Assembly (NCBI GenBank): GCA_036280295.1
Contig: DASURA010000070.1
Location: 11,238 to 75,237 of the forward strand
Origin: AWTP1-13 sp036280295
GTDB taxonomy: Bacteria > Pseudomonadota > Alphaproteobacteria > Rhizobiales > Hyphomicrobiaceae
DNA: 64,000 bases
Direction of reading: 5' to 3'
Positions 49,232 through 57,930 of this stretch are shown piece by piece. Position 1 is the first letter of the stretch. Each line of letters begins with the position of its first letter. The translations under genes and the position numbers were made by a program. The notes under the pieces were generated by a model. That model ran no database searches and was not told the DNA's origin. It saw nothing but the letters and a program-made list of their open reading frames with translations.

Positions 49232-50533
49232 CTAACGAGCGCCTAACCGCCCCGCCTCCGCACTGCGCAGGTGCCCCAGCAGCGCCTCCGATGGCCAGCA
49301 ATCGACCTTAAGCCGGTTGGCACGCTGGTAGGCGCCGATCAGCGCCCGCGTGTTCATGCCGGCCTTGCCGTCGATCTTGGAAATATCGTAGCCCTTGGCC
49401 TGCAGTCGTGTCTGGATCTCCTCGATGCCACGCGCCGAAAGCTGGCGTACCTTTCCCCAGGGGGCGTCAAAGGTGCCTGCGCCGGCGATCCGGTCTGACA
49501 GGTCGCCGACGAACAGAGCGTAGAGGTCCGACATGTTGTAGCGCTTGATGACCATGAAGTTCTCAAGCGCCAGGAACGCAGGCCCGTAGGCGCCACCGGG
49601 CGTCAGGATGAACGCCTGGGCATTCAGCGCCTGTTTCGGGAAGGCTTGCCCGCGGACCCGCATGACGCCGAGCTTGGCCCATTCCGCCACTGTGCGGGCG
49701 TGCGGAGGCCCTTCCAGCGCGCACGACGCCCCGGCCGGAAGACGCACCTCGAACCCCCAGGGCAGGCCGGGAATCCACCCTCTGCCACGCAGCTGGTTGG
49801 CGGCCGAGGCCAGTGCATCCGGCACCGAGCCCCAGATGTCCTTGCGCCCGTCGCCGTCAAGATCGTAGGCCAGGGAATAGTATTCGGACGGCATGAACTG
49901 CGTCAGCCCCATGGCGCCGGCCCAGGATGAGCGCATCGTCTGGCGCGTGCGCACTTTGTCCTGAAGCATCTTGAGCGCCCAGATCAGCTCCCCGCGGAAC
50001 AACTCCTTGCGCCGGCCCAGGTAAGCCTGCGTTGCCAGGGCCTCGATGGTGTAGTGGGGCGGGCTGTGTTGCGTGCTGAACGCTGATTCGCGCCCCCAGA
50101 TGGCCAGCACCACCGGCGCCGGTACGCCAATCTCGCGCTCGATCTTCTCCAGCGCCCGGCGGTGCTTGACGCGGAGTTCCCGGCCTTGCCCGGCAAGGCG
50201 CTGCAAATAGGAGGCGTTGAGATACTGCTCTGGCGTCCGGGTGAACTCAGCTTGGCCTTTGGCGTCGCTGTCCTTCTTGCCGGGCAGGATGAGATCAGGC
50301 GCCTTCATGTCTGGCGTCACACCCTTGAAGGCGGCGTCGAAGGTGGCCCGCGTGACGCCCTTGGCGCGCGCTTCCGGCCACAGCGTCTCGATGAACGAGC
50401 GGAAGTCCCCGGGCGTTTGCGCACCGGTCCGCTGCGGCAGAGAGAGCAATACCGCCAGTGCTGCCAACGCCAGGCAAACCACGGGCATGGCGCCACGCCG
50501 AAAGCGATAGAAGCCATAGCTATGCAGAATCAC
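49232..50533 (-). CDS. Lytic murein transglycosylase (MltB family) with peptidoglycan-binding domain, GTG start
   Basis: A 433-residue exported murein hydrolase that cleaves glycan strands to 1,6-anhydro ends. The signal region (1-40, with RRGAMPVVCLALAALAVLLS) leads to an SLT_2 domain (about 55-340) with catalytic glutamate in AIWGRESAFSTQHSP. GAMGLTQFMPSEYYSLAYDL and GRGWIPGLPWGFEVRL are further family motifs. A C-terminal peptidoglycan-binding domain (about 365-425, IEEIQTRLQAKGYDISKIDG) anchors it. The GTG at 50533 has AGAGGA seven bases upstream and gives a basic n-region before the signal core. Confidence 0.88.
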   Translation of the reverse strand: MILHSYGFYRFRRGAMPVVCLALAALAVLLSLPQRTGAQTPGDFRSFIETLWPEARAKGVTRATFDAAFKGVTPDMKAPDLILPGKKDSDAKGQAEFTRTPEQYLNASYLQRLAGQGRELRVKHRRALEKIEREIGVPAPVVLAIWGRESAFSTQHSPPHYTIEALATQAYLGRRKELFRGELIWALKMLQDKVRTRQTMRSSWAGAMGLTQFMPSEYYSLAYDLDGDGRKDIWGSVPDALASAANQLRGRGWIPGLPWGFEVRLPAGASCALEGPPHARTVAEWAKLGVMRVRGQAFPKQALNAQAFILTPGGAYGPAFLALENFMVIKRYNMSDLYALFVGDLSDRIAGAGTFDAPWGKVRQLSARGIEEIQTRLQAKGYDISKIDGKAGMNTRALIGAYQRANRLKVDCWPSEALLGHLRSAEAGRLGAR

Positions 50534-50664
50534 GGCTATCCTCTTGCGGCTGACTGCCCCAGGGCTGCAGCCGATTTTATGCCAATATCTCTGGCTCTTG
50601 CGTTGTGAGTAGGCAGGCTCAACCATAGAGTGGCGGAAATTGCAAGAAAGGACGTCCTCCCCCG

Positions 50665-51534
50665 ATGCCTAAACGCATTCGCAAAGCCGTACTGCCGGTC
50701 GCCGGGCTCGGCACCCGTTTCCTTCCTGCCACCAAGGCGATGCCCAAGGAAATGCTGACGGTGGTGGATCGCCCGGTGATCCAGCACGTCGTGGACGAGG
50801 CACGCGCTGGCGGCATCGAGCACTTCATCTTCGTGACCGGACGAAACAAGGGCGTGATCGAAGATCATTTCGACAGCCAGTTCGAGCTGGAGCGCACCCT
50901 TGAGGAGCGCAAGAAGCTGGCGGAGCTGAAAGCCTTGCATCAGGACCTGCCGAAGCCAGGACAGACGAGCTTCACGCGCCAGCAGGCACCGCACGGGCTC
51001 GGCCACGCCGTCTGGTGCGCGCGTGATATCGTCGGCGACGAGCCGTTTGCGCTGCTGCTGCCGGACGTGCTGCACTCGGCCGAGACCCCCTGCATCGGCG
51101 AGATGATCTCCGCGTATGCTGAGCGCCCCGGCAACTACATTGCAGTGGCGCCGGTGCCCCAAGATCACACGCACCAGTACGGTATCGTCGGCGTCGAGGA
51201 CCCGAAGGCGAAGGTGTCGCCGATCACGGCCATGATCGAGAAGCCGAAGCCCGGCACGGCGCCGACCAACCTGCACATCTCCGGGCGCTACATTCTGGAG
51301 CCCGAGATTTTCGCCATCCTGAGCCAGGGCGAGCGCGGTGCCGGCGGGGAGATCCAGATCACCGATGCCATGATCCGGCTCGCCAAGTCGCGGCCGTTCT
51401 ATGCCTTCCGTTTTGATGGAACGATCTACGACTGCGGCTCCAAGATCGGCTTCCTCACCGCCAACATCGCCCTGGGACTGGCACGTGACGATCTGGGGCC
51501 GACATTGCGCGCGGAGCTGAAGAAGCTGCTGTGA
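50665..51534 (+). CDS. galU: UTP--glucose-1-phosphate uridylyltransferase
   Basis: A 289-residue GalU enzyme that forms UDP-glucose from UTP and glucose-1-phosphate for polysaccharide and envelope synthesis. VLPVAGLGTRFLPATKAMPK is the nucleotide-binding signature, and EMLTVVDRPVIQHVVDEA follows. VGDEPFALLLPDVLH holds a metal-binding aspartate, GEIQITDAMIRLA and FDGTIYDCGSKIGFLTANI the sugar-phosphate site. Length matches the family. It diverges from the lytic transglycosylase gene. Confidence 0.94.
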   Translation: MPKRIRKAVLPVAGLGTRFLPATKAMPKEMLTVVDRPVIQHVVDEARAGGIEHFIFVTGRNKGVIEDHFDSQFELERTLEERKKLAELKALHQDLPKPGQTSFTRQQAPHGLGHAVWCARDIVGDEPFALLLPDVLHSAETPCIGEMISAYAERPGNYIAVAPVPQDHTHQYGIVGVEDPKAKVSPITAMIEKPKPGTAPTNLHISGRYILEPEIFAILSQGERGAGGEIQITDAMIRLAKSRPFYAFRFDGTIYDCGSKIGFLTANIALGLARDDLGPTLRAELKKLL

Positions 51535-51558
51535 TGTGGATGGCGTAGGACGCGCGCA

Positions 51559-51590
51559 GGGCGGATGAGCGCGAAGCGCGTGATCCGCCC
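51559..51590. repeat. Palindromic repeat (REP-like)
   Basis: GGGCGGAT at the left and ATCCGCCC at the right enclose GAGCGCGAAGCGCGTG, giving a nearly perfect stem. A related unit occurs at 52431-52461, so the two flank the M50 protease gene. Confidence 0.6.
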
Positions 51591-51613
51591 GACGCCAATC
51601 CCCAACGCTCGCC

Positions 51614-52288
51614 CTATCTCTGCCAGCCACCGATGCTCTGCAGTTGCTGCCAATTCCACATGGCGATGAAAGCGGCGACCAGCAGCAGGAAAATGTCGCG
51701 CGGGAAGGCCAGGTAGACGATGCCGGCAGCCACGACGAGCCCCAGGGTGGCGACGATGCGCACCGACCATACCGGGCCCAGCAGCCGGCCCAGCCAGGCA
51801 TCAAGCGTGAAGCCACCGTCGAGCGGGTAGGCGGGCAGCAGGTTGAAGACCAGCAGCAGCCAGTTGGCTATGGAGAGGATCAGCAGCGGTGCGACCAGTG
51901 CGAATCCGCCGCCGGCGCTGGCCTGGATCGCGAGCGCCTCAAACCCCTTCCAGAGCCCCAGGTTCACCGCCGGTCCCGCCAGATAGATGACCGTGCGGGC
52001 GAGAACGGAGTTCGGCAGCGAGCGCTCGAAATGGGCAAGGCCGCCGAGGCCCGTCAGCTCGATATAGGAGACATGGGCATTGAACAGCCGCCCAGCAAAG
52101 GCGTGTCCCAGCTCGTGCAGCAGGATCGACGCCAGCAGCCCGATCACGATCACGAAGCCGGCGGACATGTCCATCGCGTCGCCGGTCGTAAAGTACCGGT
52201 AGGTGAACAAGAGCAGCACCAGCACGAACATCATGTCGAGATAGATCGGGATGCCGGCGATGCGGCCGATCTCCAGACGTGTGAGCAT
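51614..52288 (-). CDS. Site-2 protease family (M50) membrane metalloprotease
   Basis: A 224-residue integral membrane protease. The zinc motif is LLHELGHAFAGRLF (HExxH), and the second ligand region is NLLPAYPLDGGFTLDAWLG (NxxPxxPLDGG). There are about five or six hydrophobic helices. It is a compact S2P with no PDZ or CBS domain, of a kind that cleaves membrane-bound regulatory proteins; its substrate is unknown. The ATG at 52288 (MLTRLEIGRIAG) is seven bases after GGGAAG and excludes an unconserved N-terminal extension. It lies between two REP-like palindromes. Confidence 0.88.
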   Translation of the reverse strand: MLTRLEIGRIAGIPIYLDMMFVLVLLLFTYRYFTTGDAMDMSAGFVIVIGLLASILLHELGHAFAGRLFNAHVSYIELTGLGGLAHFERSLPNSVLARTVIYLAGPAVNLGLWKGFEALAIQASAGGGFALVAPLLILSIANWLLLVFNLLPAYPLDGGFTLDAWLGRLLGPVWSVRIVATLGLVVAAGIVYLAFPRDIFLLLVAAFIAMWNWQQLQSIGGWQR

Positions 52289-52430
52289 GATGGCTTCCCT
52301 TGCCCCGCAGATTTCCGGATCCGTGCCTGATCGAGGTGCCGGCCGCCGGTCTGCGCAGTCCGGCAAGCTGCCTCTTATCGGCGGCGAGGCTGTGCAGGTC
52401 AACTTAATGGGGGGCAAGGTTTCAAGACAT

Positions 52431-52461
52431 GGGCGGATCCGCAGGAAGCGCGTAATCCGCC
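52431..52461. repeat. Palindromic repeat (REP-like)
   Basis: GGGCGGATCCGC at the left and GCGCGTAATCCGCC at the right form an imperfect stem related to 51559-51590. Confidence 0.5.
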
Positions 52462-52516
52462 GTTTCGCGCGGCAAGGGCGACGGAGTCCGCTCCGCTGAT
52501 CCGCGCCGCAAGCACC

Positions 52517-53710
52517 TCAGGCGACCTTGCTGAGCTCCAGTCTCGGTGCCGTGGCGCGGAAGTGCTCCTCGGCGGCTGCAACGCCGGAGCCGGCCGCTAC
52601 CGGCATGCCGATATCGCGCATGGCCATCTCGCAGCCGGCCAGGGCCTGCAGGACCATGATCTCGTTGACATGACCGAGGTGGCCGATGCGGAACACGCGC
52701 CTGGCGACCTTCGACAAGCCCTGTCCGAGCGACATCGCGTAGCGGTGGTATGCCATTTTTACGACGTCATCGCTGTTGAAGCCGTCCGGAACGCAGACAG
52801 ACGTTACCGTGTCGGAATACCAGCGCGGCTGCTTGGCGCAGATCTTCAGCCCCCAGGCCGCGACGGCGAGTCTGGTGCCCTCGGCCAGCCGCCGATGCCT
52901 GGCGAACACATTGTCGAGGCCTTCCGCGAGCAGCATATCCACCGAAGCGCGCAGGCCGTGCAGCAGAGTGGTGGCCGGCGTGTACGGGAAATAGCCGTCC
53001 TTGTTGGTGCGGATCTGGTCGGCGAGGTCGAAGAAGCAGCGCGGGCACTTGGCCGTCTTGTGCGCCTCCAGTGCCTTCTGGCTGACAGCAATGATGCCCA
53101 GGCCGGCCGGCAGCATGAAGCCCTTCTGCGAGCCGGACACAGCCACGTCTACGCACCATTCGTCCATGCGGAAGTCGAGGCTGGCAATGGAGCTGACACC
53201 GTCGACCATCAGCAGTGCCGGATGCCCGACGGCATCCAGTGCGCGCCGCACCCCCGCCACGTCGCTGGTAACGCCGGTGGCGGTCTCGTTGTGGCAGATC
53301 AGGACGGCCTTGATCTCGCGCCGCGTGTCAGCTTCCAGTCGCGCATGCACCGCCTCCAGTGGCGCGCCCTCGCCCCATTCGACATCGATCACGTCGACGG
53401 CCATGCCGTGCCGGCGGCACAGGTCCGCCCACAGGTGCGAGAACTGCCCGAGCACCGGGATCAGCACCTTGTCGCCGGGTGAGAGCGTATTGGTGATCGC
53501 CGCCTCCCAGCCGCCGGTGCCGGATGCCGAAAAGACGAAGACCTGGCCGGCCTCGGTCTTGAAGATTTTTTTAAGATCGCGAAAAAGCGCCAGGGTGAGG
53601 TTGGGATAATCCGGTGCCCGATGATCTTGCAGCGGCACCTCCATGGCCTGTCGCACCGCGAATGGCAGATTGGTGGGGCCTGGAATAAAGAGGCCATGAA
53701 ATCCGGACAT
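52517..53710 (-). CDS. Serine/aspartate--glyoxylate aminotransferase-family PLP enzyme
   Basis: A 397-residue class V aminotransferase of the serine/alanine-glyoxylate family. FIPGPTNLPFAVRQAMEVPL is the family start; SASGTGGWEAAITNTLSPGD, NETATGVTSDVAGVRRALD and VDGVSSIASLDFRMDEW follow. The PLP lysine lies in VSGSQKGFMLPAGLG. It closely resembles serine--glyoxylate aminotransferase (SgaA) of the serine cycle and also BhcA of the beta-hydroxyaspartate cycle; substrates cannot be decided. No other serine-cycle or bhc gene is near. The ATG at 53710 has GGAGG seven bases upstream. Confidence 0.86.
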   Translation of the reverse strand: MSGFHGLFIPGPTNLPFAVRQAMEVPLQDHRAPDYPNLTLALFRDLKKIFKTEAGQVFVFSASGTGGWEAAITNTLSPGDKVLIPVLGQFSHLWADLCRRHGMAVDVIDVEWGEGAPLEAVHARLEADTRREIKAVLICHNETATGVTSDVAGVRRALDAVGHPALLMVDGVSSIASLDFRMDEWCVDVAVSGSQKGFMLPAGLGIIAVSQKALEAHKTAKCPRCFFDLADQIRTNKDGYFPYTPATTLLHGLRASVDMLLAEGLDNVFARHRRLAEGTRLAVAAWGLKICAKQPRWYSDTVTSVCVPDGFNSDDVVKMAYHRYAMSLGQGLSKVARRVFRIGHLGHVNEIMVLQALAGCEMAMRDIGMPVAAGSGVAAAEEHFRATAPRLELSKVA

Positions 53711-54017
53711 TTCAGCTTCCTCCCGGTGGGGACAAATGGTGTTGGCTGGTCGGATGATCGCGCCGGCTTGAACCTGCATGAGCGAGGCCTGCCCAGCTGC
53801 ATTTTCGTAATGGCATATTGTATACCAACGCCACACGCAAGGACATTCGCTGCCGGACGAGGAGGCAGGAGCGCGGTGGAGTTCGCCAAGGCGGCCCGCG
53901 AGCGCGGCCGCAGGGGCGAGAGAGCCCGCCGACGGTGAATGGGAGCATCTCGCAACACCACGGCTGGTCCATGCTCCGGCTATTGTTGCTGCCGCCGTCC
54001 CGTGCCACCATGCGGCC
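53711..54017. other. Divergent intergenic region
   Basis: Between the leftward aminotransferase and rightward USP gene. A 60-base AT-richer part near 53790-53850 may hold promoters. No gene seen. Confidence 0.4.
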
Positions 54018-54518
54018 ATGACGAAAAAACGCCGCATCTTCGAGCAAGGCCACGCCCGCAAGCTGCTGGTGGTGGTCGACGAGTCGCCCGAGGTGGAGGG
54101 GGCCCTGTTCTATGCCGCGCTGCGGGCTCTGCACGCGGGCGGCAGAATGGTGCTGCTCTATGTCATCGAGCCGGAGAACCAGTTCTGGGACGCCGTGCGC
54201 CAAGCCCAGCTTGACGAGCAGACCAACAAGGCACGCGCGTTGTTCCGGCTCTATCGGCGCAAGCTGGTCAATGCCGGCTATGACAAGGTCGGCGTCGAGG
54301 AGGTGATCCGCGAGGGCAAGCTGGCGGACGCCATCCTGCAGCAGATCGAGGAGGATGAGGACGTGGCCGTGCTGGTGCTTGGGGCGTCGGAGGACAACGC
54401 CGGGCCGGGGCCCCTGGTGTCCATGTTCGCGATCGGCAACCGGGCCGGCAAGTTCCCTATACCCATCACTGTGGTGCCAGGCGATCTGAGCATCGAGGAG
54501 ATCCAGGCGCTGGCGTAG
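54018..54518 (+). CDS. Universal stress protein (UspA family)
   Basis: A 166-residue UspA-type protein with an N-terminal basic tail (MTKKRRIFEQGHARKLLVVV) and strand DESPEVEGALFYAALRAL. Its nucleotide signature is altered: LVLGASEDNAGPGPLVSM has no SHG-x9-GS pattern, so ATP binding is doubtful. It is of a different subfamily from the seven USPs at 0.8-17.6 kb. This copy lies in the core region, has no FixK-type box, and is likely a conserved housekeeping member in Hyphomicrobiales. Confidence 0.85.
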   Translation: MTKKRRIFEQGHARKLLVVVDESPEVEGALFYAALRALHAGGRMVLLYVIEPENQFWDAVRQAQLDEQTNKARALFRLYRRKLVNAGYDKVGVEEVIREGKLADAILQQIEEDEDVAVLVLGASEDNAGPGPLVSMFAIGNRAGKFPIPITVVPGDLSIEEIQALA

Positions 54519-54746
54519 GGGGCGGGCCAGGGAATGGGGCGGACCCTTCGGCCCCAGTCCGGCTAAAGGGTCGCAAGCTGGGGCGAGGGGCCCGACCCAA
54601 TTCGGCATGCGACACCGGCACAAATTCCCGAGCCGCGGCCTGCCAAGGTCTTGACTGGCTTCGTCGGCTCTAGGATTTTGACGCCTGCCGCCCCATCTTA
54701 TAGAACCATTCCAGGGTAGGACGACCGCCAAGCGGAGGTGCGCTGC

Positions 54747-55304
54747 ATGTTCATCCAGACCGAGCCGACACCGAACCCTTCGACGCTGAAGTTCATCCCG
54801 GGCAAGGCAGTGCTTGGCGACGACACCGTCGACTATCGCACCAAGGACGAGGCGGCGGCCTCGCCGCTTGCGGCCCGGCTGTTTGAGATCGATGGCGTAA
54901 CGGGTGTGTTCCTCGGCGCCGACTTCATCTCCGTGACCAAGGGCGATGCCGAGTGGCCGCACATTCGGCCGGCCATCCTGGGCGCGATCATGGAGCACTA
55001 CATGTCGGGCGCCCCTGCTGTCGGCGGCGGCCCCGCGGCGGATGCGCCGGTCGAAGAGCAGTACGACCCGAAAGACGAGGAGACCGTCCGTACCATCAAG
55101 GAGCTGCTGGATACGCGCGTGCGGCCGGCGGTGGCCAACGACGGCGGCGACATCACGTTCTACGGATTCCGCGACGGTGTGGTCTATCTGCACATGCGCG
55201 GCGCCTGCTCGGGCTGCCCCAGCTCGACGGCGACCCTCCGCCATGGCATCGAGAACCTGCTCAAGCACTTCTGTCCGGATGTGCACGAGGTGCAGCCAGT
55301 CTGA
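54747..55304 (+). CDS. nfu: Iron-sulfur cluster carrier NfuA-type (NifU family)
   Basis: A 185-residue Fe-S carrier of the Nfu type. The N-terminal Nfu_N domain (1-90) starts MFIQTEPTPNPSTLKFIPGK. The C-terminal NifU domain (about 110-185) has NDGGDITFYGFRDGVVYL and the cluster-binding pair C154/C157 in RGACSGCPSS. It hands [4Fe-4S] clusters to client enzymes, which could include the nearby MiaB. The ATG at 54747 follows GGAGG at eight bases and is preferred over a TTG start three codons upstream. Confidence 0.92.
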   Translation: MFIQTEPTPNPSTLKFIPGKAVLGDDTVDYRTKDEAAASPLAARLFEIDGVTGVFLGADFISVTKGDAEWPHIRPAILGAIMEHYMSGAPAVGGGPAADAPVEEQYDPKDEETVRTIKELLDTRVRPAVANDGGDITFYGFRDGVVYLHMRGACSGCPSSTATLRHGIENLLKHFCPDVHEVQPV

Positions 55305-55472
55305 GCCGGCCTTTGCCACCGCGCTGACAGTTCCGGCTTCGGCAGGCCTTGCAGGGCCGGTTTGGCGTGCGCTATCGCTCTCAAGGCCGCGACGCCGATG
55401 CGCGGCGTCATGCAGTTTGCGCATGCATGCTTGAGGTCCGCGGCTCAGCGGACCAGTTGGGAGCGACGCCCG

Positions 55473-56048
55473 ATGCGATTGGACGATCAGGCCCTGCGCC
55501 AGCTTTTCGTGGAGGCGCGGACGCTGCGGGCCTGGCAGCCCGGCGAGGTGCCCGACGATCTGTTGCGCGAGTTGACCGACCTCATGCTGCTGGGGCCGAC
55601 GTCCAGCAACTCGCTGCCCGCCCGTATCGTTTTCGTAAAGTCAGCCGAGGCCAAGGAGCGGCTCAAGCCGCATCTCGATGCCGGCAACATCGAGCGCACC
55701 ATGACGGCACCGGTGACGGCCATCATCGGCTACGATCTCAAATTTCCGACCCGGCGACCGCGCGGGCAGAAGCCCCTCACCGCGCTCGTCAACAGGCCCG
55801 AGCAGGTCGAGGCCGGAGGGCTGCGCAACAGCTCGCTGCAGGGGGCCTATCTGATCATGGCAGCGCGGGCGCTCGGGCTCGATTGCGGTCCTCTTGGCGG
55901 CTTCGACAATGCAGGGGTGGACCGCGAGTTCTTCACCGGCACCGATATCAGATCGAACTTTCTCTGCAATCTTGGCTATGGCGATCGCACGAGCCTCAAG
56001 CCGCGAGCGGAGCGCTTCAGCTTCGACGAAGTGGCGAGCCTTCTCTAG
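55473..56048 (+). CDS. Nitroreductase family, malonic semialdehyde reductase-like
   Basis: A 191-residue FMN-dependent nitroreductase-fold enzyme of the RutE/HadB type. LLGPTSSNSLPARIVFVKS is the FMN-contact start, GLRNSSLQGAYLIMAARALG and LDCGPLGGFDNAGVDREFF the family core, and NFLCNLGYGDRTSLKPR the end. RutE reduces malonic semialdehyde during uracil breakdown, but no rut genes are near, so the substrate is open. A lysine- and arginine-rich loop (TRRPRGQKPLTALVNRPEQ) replaces the usual acidic one. GGAG lies nine bases before the ATG. Confidence 0.8.
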   Translation: MRLDDQALRQLFVEARTLRAWQPGEVPDDLLRELTDLMLLGPTSSNSLPARIVFVKSAEAKERLKPHLDAGNIERTMTAPVTAIIGYDLKFPTRRPRGQKPLTALVNRPEQVEAGGLRNSSLQGAYLIMAARALGLDCGPLGGFDNAGVDREFFTGTDIRSNFLCNLGYGDRTSLKPRAERFSFDEVASLL

Positions 56049-56057
56049 TGTGGGACC

Positions 56058-56786
56058 ATGAACGTCCTGGCTTTCGATACCTGCCTTGGCGCCGTGTCCG
56101 CTGCCGTGCGGGCGCGCGAGCCGGGGGGTGAGCTTAAGCTGCACGCGGCGGCGGAGGTGCGCGCGACGGGCCACGCCGAGCGGCTGTTCCCGATGCTCAG
56201 CGCCGTGATGGAAAAGTCGGGACTGAGCTTCGCCGCGCTCGACCGGATCGCGGTGACCGTGGGGCCGGGCAGCTTCACCGGTGTCCGCATCGGCATCGCG
56301 GCGGCGCGTGGTCTGGCGCTGGCCGCCGGCAAGCCCGTGGTGGCCGCGACCAGTCTTGCCGTCATGGCAGAGCGGGCACGGGAGCTGCTGGCCGAGGCCG
56401 GCGAGGCGCTGGGGCCACGCCCACTGATGGCAGCCGTCGATGCCCGCCGTGGCACCCTTTACGTACAGAGCTTCGCCGACAACGGCGTAGGCCCGCTGCG
56501 GGCGACGAGCGAGGCGCTCGTGCTGACACCGCAGGAGACGGCACAGAGCATCACTCGCGGCGGTGCCCTCCTGGTCGGCTCCGGCGCAGAGGCTGTGACG
56601 GCCCTGCTGCCGCAGGCTGGCGGTGCAGTGGAGGCCCGCTTTCCAGACCTGCAGCCGCACGCCCGCTGCCTAGCGGCCATGGCACCGCACCTGGTTCCGG
56701 CCCATCCCGTGCGTCCACTCTATCTCAGGATGCCGGACGTACGGCCCCAGGAGGGGGCGGCGCTGGCTCGGGCGACAACGTCATGA
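56058..56786 (+). CDS. tsaB: tRNA threonylcarbamoyladenosine biosynthesis protein TsaB
   Basis: A 242-residue ASKHA-fold protein that partners TsaD in making t6A37 in ANN-decoding tRNAs. LAFDTCLGAVSAAVRAREPG is the opening, IAVTVGPGSFTGVRIGIAAA the signature, and MAAVDARRGTLYVQSF the second conserved part. It lacks the metal-binding histidines of TsaD, as expected. The stop overlaps the start of the rimI-fur frame by four bases (ATGA), so translation is coupled. Confidence 0.92.
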   Translation: MNVLAFDTCLGAVSAAVRAREPGGELKLHAAAEVRATGHAERLFPMLSAVMEKSGLSFAALDRIAVTVGPGSFTGVRIGIAAARGLALAAGKPVVAATSLAVMAERARELLAEAGEALGPRPLMAAVDARRGTLYVQSFADNGVGPLRATSEALVLTPQETAQSITRGGALLVGSGAEAVTALLPQAGGAVEARFPDLQPHARCLAAMAPHLVPAHPVRPLYLRMPDVRPQEGAALARATTS

Positions 56787-57817
56787 GCGCGGCGGGAACG
56801 GCGCCTGTACGCATCCGCAGCTGTGGCGTGCAGCAAGCCGGCGTGCTGGCGCAGCTGCATTCCCATATGTTCGACGAACCCTGGGATGCGGAAACCTTCA
56901 GGGAGCTGCTGGCCATTCCCGGCACGCTGGCGCTGATAGCCGGCCCCGGAGCGGCGGTTGGCGCCCCCGACGCCGCCCGACAGGTGCCGTGGGGCTTGAT
57001 CGTTGGCCGCGTCGTTGTCGACGAGGCTGAAGTTTTGACGCTCGGCGTTGCCAGGGAGCGCCGCCGCCTGGGCGTCGCCGCGCGGCTGCTGCAAAAGCTG
57101 TGTCGCATCGTCGGCAGGCGCGGCGCGCAGCGGCTGTTCCTCGAGGTGGCGGAAGGCAATGCCGCGGCACGGGCGCTCTACTCTCGCCTGGGGTTCCAGG
57201 AGCTCGGCCGCCGCCGCGGATACTATGAGCGGTGCGGCGCCCCACCCGAGGATGCGGTGAACCTGTGCCTCACCCTCGCACATTACACAGTGCACGGGGT
57301 TGCGGCGCACGGGGCGCCGGTGGACGGGGCACAGGGTGTCACCTATAACGGGGCGGCGAACCATGTTTTGTCAGAGGACATGCAAGCTTCACCACGACCG
57401 GCAAGCCGCATCGAGAAGCTGTGCGCCGATAAGCGCTTGCGCATGACGGGGCAGCGGCGCGTGATTGCGCGCGTCCTGTCCGAGGCCAAGGACCATCCCG
57501 ACGTCGAAGAGGTGCACCGGCGGGCGCATGCCGCAGACCCGCGCATCTCGCTCTCCACCGTCTACCGTACGCTGCGGCTGTTCGAGACAAATGGCATTCT
57601 GGAGCGGCATGACTTCGGCGCCGGCCGCGGCCGCTACGAGGAGGCTACCCGCAACCACCACGACCACCTGATCGACATCGAGACCGGCAGGGTAATCGAG
57701 TTCTCCAACGCCCAGATCGAGCGCCTGCAGCAGCGTGTCGCCGAGGAGCTGGGCTTCCAGCTGGTGGGGCACAAGCTGGAGCTGTACGGCGTTCCAACCA
57801 AGCGGCCGCGGCGGTAA
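56783..57817 (+). CDS. RimI-type acetyltransferase fused in frame to a Fur-family regulator
   Basis: One 344-codon frame without stop encodes two proteins that are usually separate neighbours. Residues 1-168 are a GNAT N-acetyltransferase of the RimI (S18 alanine) type, with the acetyl-CoA loop VARERRRLGVAARLLQKL and NAAARALYSRLGFQELGRRR. Residues about 200-344 are a Fur-family metalloregulator: RIEKLCADKRLRMTGQRRV, STVYRTLRLFETNGILERHD, and the metal region NHHDHLIDIETGRVIEF. The 30-residue link (GAPVDGAQGVTYNGAAN and so on) is low in conserved content. A fused product, or internal initiation at 57380, are both possible. It overlaps tsaB by four bases. Confidence 0.8.
   Translation: MSAAGTAPVRIRSCGVQQAGVLAQLHSHMFDEPWDAETFRELLAIPGTLALIAGPGAAVGAPDAARQVPWGLIVGRVVVDEAEVLTLGVARERRRLGVAARLLQKLCRIVGRRGAQRLFLEVAEGNAAARALYSRLGFQELGRRRGYYERCGAPPEDAVNLCLTLAHYTVHGVAAHGAPVDGAQGVTYNGAANHVLSEDMQASPRPASRIEKLCADKRLRMTGQRRVIARVLSEAKDHPDVEEVHRRAHAADPRISLSTVYRTLRLFETNGILERHDFGAGRGRYEEATRNHHDHLIDIETGRVIEFSNAQIERLQQRVAEELGFQLVGHKLELYGVPTKRPRR
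57380..57817 (+). CDS. fur: Fur-family regulator, alternative internal start
   Basis: If the Fur part is made alone, its most likely start is the ATG at 57380 (MQASPRPASRIEKL), giving 145 residues, the normal Fur length. The ribosome-site-like AGAGGA at 57373-57378 ends only one base before this ATG, closer than usual, so initiation would be weak. Fur proteins repress iron, or in Hyphomicrobiales manganese or haem-linked, genes; here the HHDH metal motif is intact. See the entry for the whole fused frame. Confidence 0.4.
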   Translation: MQASPRPASRIEKLCADKRLRMTGQRRVIARVLSEAKDHPDVEEVHRRAHAADPRISLSTVYRTLRLFETNGILERHDFGAGRGRYEEATRNHHDHLIDIETGRVIEFSNAQIERLQQRVAEELGFQLVGHKLELYGVPTKRPRR

Positions 57818-57930
57818 GGCCACCCAGCTTTACGTCCTGCGCATGCACCGCTAAACCCGTGCGCAACTGAAGGCTCAATTCAACGGTGGTGCCCTGGGGT
57901 CCGACCCGCAGGGTCTGACCCGGCACAAGC

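Noticed and set aside
47581..49311. Rightward frame of 576 codons opposite the SGNH protein gene
   Set aside because: The leftward gene has a signal peptide and conserved blocks; the rightward translation is Arg/Gly-rich without a match.
53712..55424. Leftward open frame of 570 codons across the USP and nfu genes
   Set aside because: It covers two intact rightward genes with strong motifs and its own translation has no recognisable domain.
57885..57925. GGGTCCGACCC / GGGTCTGACCC motif before miaB as an operator
   Set aside because: It is short, GC-rich, and could arise by composition; nothing supports a regulator.
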